Of a stretch of 64,000 bases of DNA, positions 56,994-64,000 are shown in pieces; position 1 is the stretch's first letter, and the number at the start of each line of letters is the position of its first letter. Source of the stretch: Simplicispira suum (GTDB taxonomy: Bacteria; Pseudomonadota; Gammaproteobacteria; Burkholderiales; Burkholderiaceae_C); NCBI RefSeq assembly GCF_003008595.1, contig NZ_CP027669.1, forward strand, positions 1,240,001 to 1,304,000, read 5' to 3'. The notes beneath the pieces were generated by a model. It made no database searches. It saw nothing but the letters and a program-made list of their open reading frames with translations, and was not told where the DNA came from. The translations under genes were made by a program, and so were the position numbers.

Positions 56994-59012
56994 ATGAATG
57001 CTTCCCCCTCCAACAACCGTTCCGTCGCGCGCCGCATCACCGGCCTGTCCATTGCCTTGGTGGCTCTGGTCCTGGTGCTCGTCGGCATTGCCATTTCCCT
57101 GCTGACCGAACGCAGCACACGCGCGCAAGTGGTCCAAAGCGTCGGCGACACGACGCAAAGCGTCGCCAATGCGCTGGCCGCAGCCGATGCCACCAACCGC
57201 GAGTTGGTGCAGCGCACCATGAAAGGCTTTCAGCGCTACTTCGACGCCAACATGACGCTGGATGAAGCCAGCGGCGAGTTGCGCAGCTATGGTGCTCTGG
57301 TCAACGACGACCACGGTTCGGTCGATCGCTTCGCCAACGAGACCGGTGGGGTGGCCCGGGTGTATGTGCGCAAGGCAGACGGCTACCAAAGCATTACCAG
57401 CTCCGTCAAGGACGCAAACGGCGCACGTGAGCCTGCCGAGATGCTGCCTGCCGGACCTGCTTTGACGGCCGTGCTGGCAGGCAAGCCTTGGGTCGGCCGC
57501 AGCATCGTGGCCGGCAAACCCTATATGGGCTACTACCTGCCGGTTCTGAACGCCGACAAGAAGGCCTTCGCCCTGCTCTTCATTGGCAATGACATCGGTG
57601 TGATGGAACAGATGCAGCAGAAGCAGGTAGCGCAAACCCATTTCTTTGAGCATGGCGCAGCCTATGTGATCGATCCACGCGGCAGTCTGGACCAGGCCGT
57701 GTTTCTGGCCCACCCCAGCGCCGCAGGCAAGAAGGTGCTTGACGCCTTTCCGCAAGCCAAGCCATTCTTCGAGGCGCTCGCAGCAGCACCGGACGGTTTT
57801 GTGCGCAGCGCCACCAGCGTGCTGGGCAACGAGGAACGCGATCCCTGGGCCTTGATGCGCAAGACGGAGGGCAGCGGCCTCTGGGTGGTGGCCGAAGTGC
57901 CCGACGCCGAGGCCATGGCCGGCCAGCGCCCGGTCCTCATCGCGGTGTGGGGCTTGATGGCGCTGGCGGTCGCCCTGCTGGCCGCCGGCTTGCTGATCAT
58001 GCTGCGGCGCGGCGTTGCGCAGCCACTGCGCGAACTGACGGACGCCATCACACGGGTCTCTCAGGGCGATTTGACGCAAGCCTTCCAAACCACGCGGCGC
58101 GACGAAATCGGCACGCTGGTGCAAGAGGTCGAGCGCATGCGCCTGCGCTACCAGGCCATGCTGCAAGAAGTGCGCACGGCCGTCGACAGCATCACCAACG
58201 CCAGCATGGAAATTGCCACCGGCAACCAGGACCTGTCGACCCGCACCGAACAAGCTGCCAGCAGCCTGCAAACCACGGCGCAAAGCATGGAGCAACTCAC
58301 CGCCACCGTGCGCCAGTCGGCCGACGCGGCGCGACAGGCAAACCAGCTCGCGGGCTCGGCGGGCGAAGTGGCCGCACGGGGCGGCCGGGCCGTGGGCGAG
58401 GTGGTCGCCACAATGGGAGAGATCAACCAGAGTTCACGCCGTATTTCCGACATCATTGGCGTGATCGATGGCATTGCCTTCCAGACCAATATCCTCGCAT
58501 TGAACGCCGCAGTAGAAGCGGCACGCGCCGGGGAGCAAGGGCGCGGCTTTGCCGTTGTGGCCACCGAAGTGCGCAGCCTCGCGGGGCGCAGCGCCGACGC
58601 CGCCAAGGAAATCAAGGCGCTGATTGGCGCCTCGGTGGAAAAGGCAGAAGCCGGCGCCCGCCAGGTGCAAAACGCGGGCGCCACCATGGAGGAGATCGTC
58701 GGTTCGGTGCAACGCGTGGGCGACATCATTGGCGAAATCACGGCGGCGGCCTCCGAACAGTCGGACGGCATTGGCCAGGTCAACATCGCCGTCAGCCAGC
58801 TTGACCAGATGACGCAGCAAAACGCTGCGCTGGTCGAGCAATCCGCTGCGGCCGCGCAAAGCCTGCGCGACCAGGCCGAGCGCCTGGCGGGCGCCGTGCA
58901 GGTGTTCAAGCTGGCCGATACGCAGGCGAGCGGCCCGGCCTTGCAAGCTCCCGGCCGCCACCCTGTTTTGTCGGCACCAGACGCGCAAGAGGACGATGCC
59001 TCTCGGGCATGA
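56994..59012 (+). CDS. Methyl-accepting chemotaxis protein
   Basis: 672 residues from ATG 56994 behind AGGAG. TM1 at about 17-37, a periplasmic Cache-type sensor (about 40-310; [42 protein letters not shown]), TM2 about 313-336, HAMP about 337-390, then a signalling coiled coil with the conserved tip [20 protein letters not shown]. No C-terminal CheR-tethering NWxxF pentapeptide is visible. Probably senses a small organic ligand; ligand unknown. Confidence 0.95.
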   Translation: MNASPSNNRSVARRITGLSIALVALVLVLVGIAISLLTERSTRAQVVQSVGDTTQSVANALAAADATNRELVQRTMKGFQRYFDANMTLDEASGELRSYGALVNDDHGSVDRFANETGGVARVYVRKADGYQSITSSVKDANGAREPAEMLPAGPALTAVLAGKPWVGRSIVAGKPYMGYYLPVLNADKKAFALLFIGNDIGVMEQMQQKQVAQTHFFEHGAAYVIDPRGSLDQAVFLAHPSAAGKKVLDAFPQAKPFFEALAAAPDGFVRSATSVLGNEERDPWALMRKTEGSGLWVVAEVPDAEAMAGQRPVLIAVWGLMALAVALLAAGLLIMLRRGVAQPLRELTDAITRVSQGDLTQAFQTTRRDEIGTLVQEVERMRLRYQAMLQEVRTAVDSITNASMEIATGNQDLSTRTEQAASSLQTTAQSMEQLTATVRQSADAARQANQLAGSAGEVAARGGRAVGEVVATMGEINQSSRRISDIIGVIDGIAFQTNILALNAAVEAARAGEQGRGFAVVATEVRSLAGRSADAAKEIKALIGASVEKAEAGARQVQNAGATMEEIVGSVQRVGDIIGEITAAASEQSDGIGQVNIAVSQLDQMTQQNAALVEQSAAAAQSLRDQAERLAGAVQVFKLADTQASGPALQAPGRHPVLSAPDAQEDDASRA

Positions 59013-59074
59013 CCTGCATGACACGCTGGCCCGTTTGACCCCATACTGAAAGCCCGCCGCACAAAGCTTTTCAC

Positions 59075-60283
59075 ATGCAAGCCGACGTCTCCACCCTGAT
59101 GGCCACCAACCTGCTGGCCTCATTGACGATGGCGGGCGTGATGGTGGTGGTGGGCTGGGGCATGCGGCGCGAGGGATTGCAGCTGTGGGCGGGCGCCCTG
59201 GCCGTGCATGCAGCCGGATACCTGCTGCTGGCCCTGCGCGGCCAGATCGACGAGTCGCTGTCGATTCTTGCGGGCAATGCCCTCCTCTCGCTGGCCCTGT
59301 CGCTGCTGCTCGCAGCGGTACTGCGCTTCTATGAAACATCTGCGCGCTGGGTGGTGTTGTTGGCACCGCCGGTCTTGCTGTTCGCCGCCCTGGCCATGCA
59401 ATTGGACAACTACGGAGCGCGCGTAGCCATCAGCGGCGCCATGTACGCTGCGCAAGCCGCCGCCATTGTGATGGCCTTGTTTCTCCGGCGGGGCGAAACC
59501 GTAGGGCGCGGAGCGCGTCTGGTGATGGTGGGCATGGGCATTGAAGTCTGCATCATGGCGCTGCGCGCCGCAGGCGGCGCCATGAACACGCGGGCATCGG
59601 AACAGCTGCTGCAGGCCGGAGCCATTCAAACGGCTACGTTCCTGGGCACGTTTGTGATGCTTCTGGTGACCTCGCTTGGGTTCATCTTCATGACCAAAGA
59701 GCGTGCAGACGAAGCCAACCGCCTGCTCGCGGCGTTCGACGCTCTCACGGGCGTGGCCAACCGGCGCTCCATCATTGCCGCCCTGGACCGGGACGTGGGC
59801 CGCGCGATACGAACCCGAACGCCGCTGGCGCTGATGATGATCGATCTGGATCATTTCAAACGCGTCAATGACAACCATGGTCACCTGGCTGGCGACGCCG
59901 TGCTGCGCAGCCTGGTGGAAGTGCTGGGCCAGCGCATCCGTTCCCAGGACATCGTGGGCCGCTATGGCGGGGAAGAATTTCTCATCGTGCTGCCCGAGAC
60001 TACCCTTCTTGGGGCACGGCGCCTCGCCGCCGAGCTTTGCAAAGCTGTGGCGGCGCACACATTTGTCTATGAGGGCCGGCAGATCGCGCTAACGGTCAGC
60101 ATTGGTGTTTTCGGCGGTCTGCTGGAGCCTGGCGACAGCTGGGACGTATTGATCCATGCCGCCGACAGTGCGCTTTATGATGCCAAGCACGCAGGGCGCA
60201 ACCGTGTCGAAGAAACCCCGATACTGCCGCGTGCGAGCCGGGACGGCACGCATCCAGAAACCTTTCCGGCGTCGCTGTCTTAG
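59075..60283 (+). CDS. Diguanylate cyclase (GGDEF), membrane anchored
   Basis: 402 residues. Six or so N-terminal transmembrane helices (about 10-205) are followed by a GGDEF domain with an intact active site GGEEF (298-302) and an RxxD inhibitory site RSQD (289-292) five residues before it. This should make cyclic di-GMP and be product-inhibited. It has no separate sensor domain beyond the membrane part. It follows the chemoreceptor on the same strand (62 nt). Confidence 0.94.
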   Translation: MQADVSTLMATNLLASLTMAGVMVVVGWGMRREGLQLWAGALAVHAAGYLLLALRGQIDESLSILAGNALLSLALSLLLAAVLRFYETSARWVVLLAPPVLLFAALAMQLDNYGARVAISGAMYAAQAAAIVMALFLRRGETVGRGARLVMVGMGIEVCIMALRAAGGAMNTRASEQLLQAGAIQTATFLGTFVMLLVTSLGFIFMTKERADEANRLLAAFDALTGVANRRSIIAALDRDVGRAIRTRTPLALMMIDLDHFKRVNDNHGHLAGDAVLRSLVEVLGQRIRSQDIVGRYGGEEFLIVLPETTLLGARRLAAELCKAVAAHTFVYEGRQIALTVSIGVFGGLLEPGDSWDVLIHAADSALYDAKHAGRNRVEETPILPRASRDGTHPETFPASLS

Positions 60284-60377
60284 AAGCCAGGGAGCCAGCG
60301 CCTGGCAGCATCACCGCCCTGCCTGTGGTGCAATCGCAGCCTGACCATTGCCTCGATCTCTGACCAAGGAGTCCGAA

Positions 60378-61838
60378 ATGAACGCGCGCATTGCACCCGC
60401 CCAGTTGCAGCCCGAAGTGGCCCTCGCACGTGTCAGCCAAGTCTGGGACGACCGCATCGTCCCACAGCTGACCGACTACATTCGCATCCCCGCGAAATCA
60501 CCGATGTTTGCACCCGATTGGGAACAACAGGGCCTGCTCGACGCTGTGGTACGCAGCGCGGCCGATTGGGTACAGGCGCAGAAGCTAGAGGGTCTGAGCC
60601 TGGAGGTGGTGCGTCTGCCGGGCCGCACACCCGTGCTGTTTTTCGAGATCGCAGCCACGCAGGCTGCGTCCAGCCAGACGGTGCTGATGTACGGCCACCT
60701 GGACAAACAACCCGAGTTTTCAGGCTGGCGCGCCGACCTCGGCCCCTGGACGCCCAAATACGAGGACGGCAAGCTCTATGGGCGGGGCGGCGCCGACGAC
60801 GGCTACGCGGTGTATGCCAGCATCGCTGCGGTGCAGGAACTCAAACGCCAGGGCGTGGCGCACCCGCGCATCGTTGGCCTGATCGAGACCAGCGAAGAAA
60901 GCGGCTCGCGCGACCTGCTGCCCACCATCGATGCCCTGAAAACCCGGCTGGGCGACATCGCCCTGGTGGTGTGCCTGGATTCGGGCGCCGGAAACTACGA
61001 CCAGCTCTGGCTCACCACCAGCCTGCGCGGCATGGTCGCCGGCACGCTCAAGGTCGAAATCCTCACCGAAGGCGTGCACTCGGGCGACGCTTCGGGCCTG
61101 GTGCCCTCGTCGTTTCGCATCATGCGCCAGGTGCTCGACCGGCTCGAAGACAGCGCCACCGGGCGGCTGCTGCCGGCGAGCTTCCACTGCGAAGTACCCG
61201 CAGAGCGGCTGGCGCAGGCGCGCGCCACGGCGGCCATTCTGGGCCAGGAGATCACGCAGCGCTTCCCCTGGGCGCACTACGACTGCGGCGGCAGCACCGC
61301 CTTTGCCCTGCCAACCACGCAAGACCCGGTGCAGGCCCTGCTCAAGCGCACCTGGGAGCCCACGCTGAGCGTGACCGGCGCCGAAGGCTTCCCTGCCCTG
61401 CAGGACGCCGGCAACGTGCTGCGCCCCTACACTGCCTTCAAACTCAGCCTGCGCCTGCCGCCGCTGGTGGACGCAGCGCAGTGCGTGCAGGAAATGAAAG
61501 CCCTGCTGGAAGACAACGCTCCCTACCAGGCCAGAGTCACCTGGCAGAGCGCCAGCGGCGCCAACGGCTGGAACGCCCCGGCCACCGCGCCCTGGTTTGA
61601 GGATGCGCTCAACGCCGCCAGCCAGGCGCACTTTGGCGCCTCCTGCGGCCACATCGGCCAGGGCGGCACGATTCCGCTGATGGGCATGCTGAGCAAGGGC
61701 TTTCCCAAGGCGCAAATGATGGTCTGCGGCGTGCTTGGTCCCAAAAGCAACGCCCACGGTCCCAACGAATTCCTGCACGTCCCCTACGCCAAGAAGCTCA
61801 CCGCAGCCGTGGCGCAGGTGATTGCCAGCATGCCGTGA
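60378..61838 (+). CDS. M20 family metallopeptidase
   Basis: 486 residues from ATG 60378 behind AAGGAG. Zinc-binding motifs of the M20 family are visible: VLMYGHLDKQPE (His and the following Asp), GRGGADDGYAVYAS, ETSEESGSRDL (bridging Glu pair) and a C-terminal His region (NAHGPNEFLHVPYAKK). The dimerisation domain lies between. Probably a cytosolic dipeptidase or N-acyl-amino-acid hydrolase (carnosinase-like, CndP subfamily); the exact substrate is unknown. Confidence 0.93.
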   Translation: MNARIAPAQLQPEVALARVSQVWDDRIVPQLTDYIRIPAKSPMFAPDWEQQGLLDAVVRSAADWVQAQKLEGLSLEVVRLPGRTPVLFFEIAATQAASSQTVLMYGHLDKQPEFSGWRADLGPWTPKYEDGKLYGRGGADDGYAVYASIAAVQELKRQGVAHPRIVGLIETSEESGSRDLLPTIDALKTRLGDIALVVCLDSGAGNYDQLWLTTSLRGMVAGTLKVEILTEGVHSGDASGLVPSSFRIMRQVLDRLEDSATGRLLPASFHCEVPAERLAQARATAAILGQEITQRFPWAHYDCGGSTAFALPTTQDPVQALLKRTWEPTLSVTGAEGFPALQDAGNVLRPYTAFKLSLRLPPLVDAAQCVQEMKALLEDNAPYQARVTWQSASGANGWNAPATAPWFEDALNAASQAHFGASCGHIGQGGTIPLMGMLSKGFPKAQMMVCGVLGPKSNAHGPNEFLHVPYAKKLTAAVAQVIASMP

Positions 61839-61840
61839 AA

Positions 61841-62000
61841 AGGGGCACCCTCCTGAGGCGCCGAAGGCGCCTTCCCCCCGCTCTCGCCGCGCTGCGCGCT
61901 GCGGGCAGGGTGACGCCACCGGTGCGGCGGGGCGGCGCGGCCAGCTCAGGCCCTTGCACGGTGGCTGCTGGCCTAGGCTGCGGCGATGTCATGCAGCGCA
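61841..62000 (+). repeat. GC-rich intergenic repeat, copy 2
   Basis: Non-coding GC-rich stretch that begins with a 7-bp hairpin AGGCGCC-GAA-GGCGCCT (61856-61872) and continues with GTGCGGCGGGGCGGCGCGG, CCCTTGCACGGTGGCTGCTG and GCCTAGGCTGCGGCG. The last part resembles copy 1 at 46444-46545. I recall near copies of this element widely in Comamonadaceae intergenic regions, downstream of genes. Confidence 0.65.
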
Positions 62001-62022
62001 GGTCTAGCGAGGGCGCAATAAA

Positions 62023-62090
62023 ATACAAACATCATTTTCGCCTCTAGCGCTTATTTACACAGCGCATGCAGCTCTAATTTTAATAGCGAT
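62023..62090 (-). repeat. Dispersed palindromic repeat, copy H
   Basis: Minus-oriented copy: gcctctagcgcttattt (62040-62056), agcgcatgcagctct and aattttaatagcgat. The second palindrome arm is partly decayed. It ends 3 nt before the response regulator start codon, so its AT-rich arm forms the ribosome binding region of that gene. Confidence 0.75.
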
Positions 62091-62093
62091 ACT

Positions 62094-62801
62094 ATGCGCA
62101 TCCTGCTGGCCGAAGACGAGCCGGCACTGGCCAACTGGCTGGTGCAGGCATTGCTGCAATCGGGCTTTCAGGTCGATTGGATCAACGACGGGCGTCTGGT
62201 GGCCAGCAGCCTGAAAGCCACGCGCTACGACGCCCTGGTGCTGGACCTGGGCCTGCCGGGGCGCGACGGACACGACGTGCTGGATGGCCTGCGCGACGGC
62301 GGGCACGATTTGCCCGTGTTGATACTGACCGCACGCGACTCGCTCATTGAGCGCGTGCATACGCTGCGCGCCGGAGCGGACGATTTTCTGGCCAAGCCCT
62401 TTGAACTGGCGGAACTGGAAGTGCGCTTGCTGGCGCTGATCCGCCGTGCCCGGGGCTCAGGGCACGCGCGTTTTGCCTGCGGGCCGCTGGTCTACGAACC
62501 CGTAGGCCAGCAATTGCTGCTCAACCACCAGCCCTTGAAACTGCGCCCGCGCGAGCACGCTCTGCTGCGCGCCCTGGTGCAGCACAGCGGCGAACCCATG
62601 TCCAAGCGCGACCTGATGGAGCGCATCTTTGCCGACGAAGCAGAGGTGCAGCCCGAGGCGGTGGAAGTCATCGTGCACCGATTGCGCAAGCACCTGGAGG
62701 GCAGCGGTGTGCAGATCACCACGCTGCGTGGTCTGGGTTATGTGCTGGAGGCCGCAACGACGCCCGCCCGAACCAGCGTGCCCGATTCGTCCGGCCTTTG
62801 A
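62094..62801 (+). CDS. Response regulator, OmpR/PhoB family (TctD/QseB-like)
   Basis: 235 residues. Receiver domain with acidic pair E7/D8, phospho-acceptor D51 (LVLDLGLPGRDG), T79 and K101 (LAKPFELAEL), then a winged-helix DNA-binding domain (LKLRPREHALLRALVQHSGEPMSKRDLMERIF, EVIVHRLRKHL, ITTLRGLGYVLE). It is followed 2 nt later by its sensor kinase. The pair resembles TctDE/QseBC types, which sense carboxylates or other envelope signals. Confidence 0.95.
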   Translation: MRILLAEDEPALANWLVQALLQSGFQVDWINDGRLVASSLKATRYDALVLDLGLPGRDGHDVLDGLRDGGHDLPVLILTARDSLIERVHTLRAGADDFLAKPFELAELEVRLLALIRRARGSGHARFACGPLVYEPVGQQLLLNHQPLKLRPREHALLRALVQHSGEPMSKRDLMERIFADEAEVQPEAVEVIVHRLRKHLEGSGVQITTLRGLGYVLEAATTPARTSVPDSSGL

Positions 62802-62803
62802 GC

Positions 62804-64000
62804 ATGCCCCGCTGGTCCCACTGGAGCCTGCGCCGCAGCTTGCTGGCGGTGCTGGTCCCCGGTCTGCTGGCCGTGACCGGCCTGGACATCGCGGTGAGCT
62901 GGCGCAACACCCTGGCCGCCGCCAACGCCGCTTTTGACCGCTCGCTGCTGGGCGCCATCAAGGCGATGGACGCCAACATTTCCACGGCCAGCGGCGGCTT
63001 GTCGGTGGAACTGCCCTACCGCATGCTCGAATTCTTTGAGCTCACCGCCAGCGGCCAGGTTTTCTACCGCGTCGCCAGCGGCGACAACCTGGTGGAAATT
63101 GGCAACGACGGGCTGCCGCCACCACCCCAACCGCTGGTGGACGGACAGCCACAGTTTCACGACGGCAGCTACTTTGGCACGCCCATTCGCGTCGGCTCCT
63201 ACGCACGCGAACTCGATCGCGCGCTTTCCCAGGGCTCGCAGTCCAAGCGCGTGATGATCCAGGTGGCCGAAACCCTGGAAAGCCGCCAGGATTTCACACG
63301 CCGGCTGGTGCTGGAGACGGTGGCACGCGATTTCCTGTTCCTGCTTGCGGCTTTGGGTCTGGTGGTGCTGGTGGTTCAGTTCGCCCTGCGTCCCCTGCAG
63401 CGCTTGCAGAGCGAGGTGGCCGCGCGCAGAGTGGACGACCTCACCCCCGTCAGCGCAGAGGATGTCCCTGCGGATGTGCGGCCGCTGGTCGACGCGCTCA
63501 ATCAGCATGCCAGCCGCTACCGCGATGCCCTGGAAGCACAGCGGCGTTTTGTCGACGATGCCTCGCACCAGTTGCGCACGCCCCTGACCACGCTGGCGAC
63601 CCAGGTCGGGTTTGCGCTGCGCGAGCAGGACGGGAGCAAAAGAGGCCAGGCGCTACTGGCCATCAAGCAGCAGGTGGACGACGCCATTCGGCAGACCAAC
63701 CAGATGCTGGCCCTGGCGCGCGCCGATGCCGCAGCGCTTCGCCTCGCTCCGCTGGACATGCACGCGCTGGCTGAACGGGTCACTCGCAGCCTGTGGCCAT
63801 TGGCACGCTCGCGCGCCATCGACCTGGGGTTTGAGCCCCTTCCAGGTCCGCCCAGCCGCGTCAACGCCAACGCCAACGAGGCCCAGATTGCCGAAGCGCT
63901 GTCCAACCTGGTTCACAACGCCCTGGTGCATGTGCCGGCAGGCGGCCATGTGACCGTGCAAGCAGGCTGCGAAGGCAGTGCGGCGGTACTGCGCGTAGTG
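62804..64000 (+). CDS. Sensor histidine kinase, TctE/QseC-like (cut by window end)
   Basis: 399 codons visible without a stop, from ATG 62804. N-terminal TM (about 11-30), a periplasmic 2CSK_N-type domain (about 35-165), TM2 (about 176-196), a linker and the dimerisation/phosphotransfer helix with H255 (FVDDASHQLRTPLTTLATQV). The ATPase domain starts (N-box SNLVHNALVHV at about 367-377) and is cut before the G boxes. The phospho-acceptor His is present, so it should be active. The missing part is probably about 60-80 residues. Confidence 0.93.
   Translation, partial: MPRWSHWSLRRSLLAVLVPGLLAVTGLDIAVSWRNTLAAANAAFDRSLLGAIKAMDANISTASGGLSVELPYRMLEFFELTASGQVFYRVASGDNLVEIGNDGLPPPPQPLVDGQPQFHDGSYFGTPIRVGSYARELDRALSQGSQSKRVMIQVAETLESRQDFTRRLVLETVARDFLFLLAALGLVVLVVQFALRPLQRLQSEVAARRVDDLTPVSAEDVPADVRPLVDALNQHASRYRDALEAQRRFVDDASHQLRTPLTTLATQVGFALREQDGSKRGQALLAIKQQVDDAIRQTNQMLALARADAAALRLAPLDMHALAERVTRSLWPLARSRAIDLGFEPLPGPPSRVNANANEAQIAEALSNLVHNALVHVPAGGHVTVQAGCEGSAAVLRVV

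Overview
The window is a chromosomal segment of a GC-rich betaproteobacterium, most likely a member of the Comamonadaceae (Burkholderiales; Acidovorax/Hydrogenophaga-like). The evidence is the gene order (tRNA-tuf-secE-nusG-rplKAJL-rpoBC; the str and S10 operons joined), the LplT-alr and HemJ-HemB pairs, a long C-terminal tail on ribosomal protein S3, and dispersed palindromic repeats and GC-rich intergenic repeats of a type I associate with that family. I see no insertion sequence, prophage, CRISPR array, rRNA operon or replication origin. The region is core housekeeping DNA rather than an accessory island.

Layout. 1-140: start of a gene cut by the window edge. 213-14365, minus strand: the tRNA-Arg/Tyr/Gly/Thr, tuf, tRNA-Trp, secE, nusG, rplK, rplA, rplJ, rplL, rpoB, rpoC transcription/translation block, closed by a terminator. 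14416-18199: a di-haem cytochrome c, an uncharacterised gene, and a LemA-TPM-TPM envelope operon. 18274-25541, minus strand: complete F1Fo ATP synthase operon atpIBEFHAGDC with its own terminator. 25674-27699: ybeD-lipB-lipA (lipoate synthesis). 27719-29220: peroxiredoxin-like gene and AraC regulator. 29298-33572, minus strand: a small lipoprotein, an MFS transporter, and the phosphotransfer proteins EIIA(Man), HPr and EI with no sugar permease. 33723-36125: TlpA-like thioredoxin, cytochrome c', cytochrome b561, GNAT acetyltransferase. 36129-46422, minus strand: str operon (rpsL, rpsG, fusA, tuf) running into the S10 operon (rpsJ to rpsQ), closed by a terminator after rpsQ. 46659-50600, minus strand: PBP5-like carboxypeptidase, alpha/beta hydrolase, thioredoxin-like ferredoxin, VanZ protein and HemJ. 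50655-56835: hemB, corA, glutathione peroxidase, EamA exporter, lplT, alr. 56994-64000: chemoreceptor, diguanylate cyclase, M20 peptidase, and an OmpR-type response regulator with its sensor kinase cut by the window end.

The most informative non-gene signals are these. (1) A dispersed repeat of about 60 bp, with a gcgctt...aagcgc palindrome, occurs at least eight times. One copy supplies the start codon and signal-peptide codons of a TPM-domain gene, one acts as an intrinsic terminator, and one sits between fusA and tuf. (2) Three genes (a TPM protein, ptsI, cytochrome b561) each carry a frameshift that is repaired exactly by lengthening a run of four G (or C) to five, which points to systematic homopolymer under-calling. 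(3) Two tuf genes 29 kb apart differ at only six positions that I can see. (4) Structured leaders and intergenic regions lie in rplL-rpoB, nusG-rplK, rpsJ-rplC and upstream of rpsL. I found no clear candidate for a wholly new multi-gene system.
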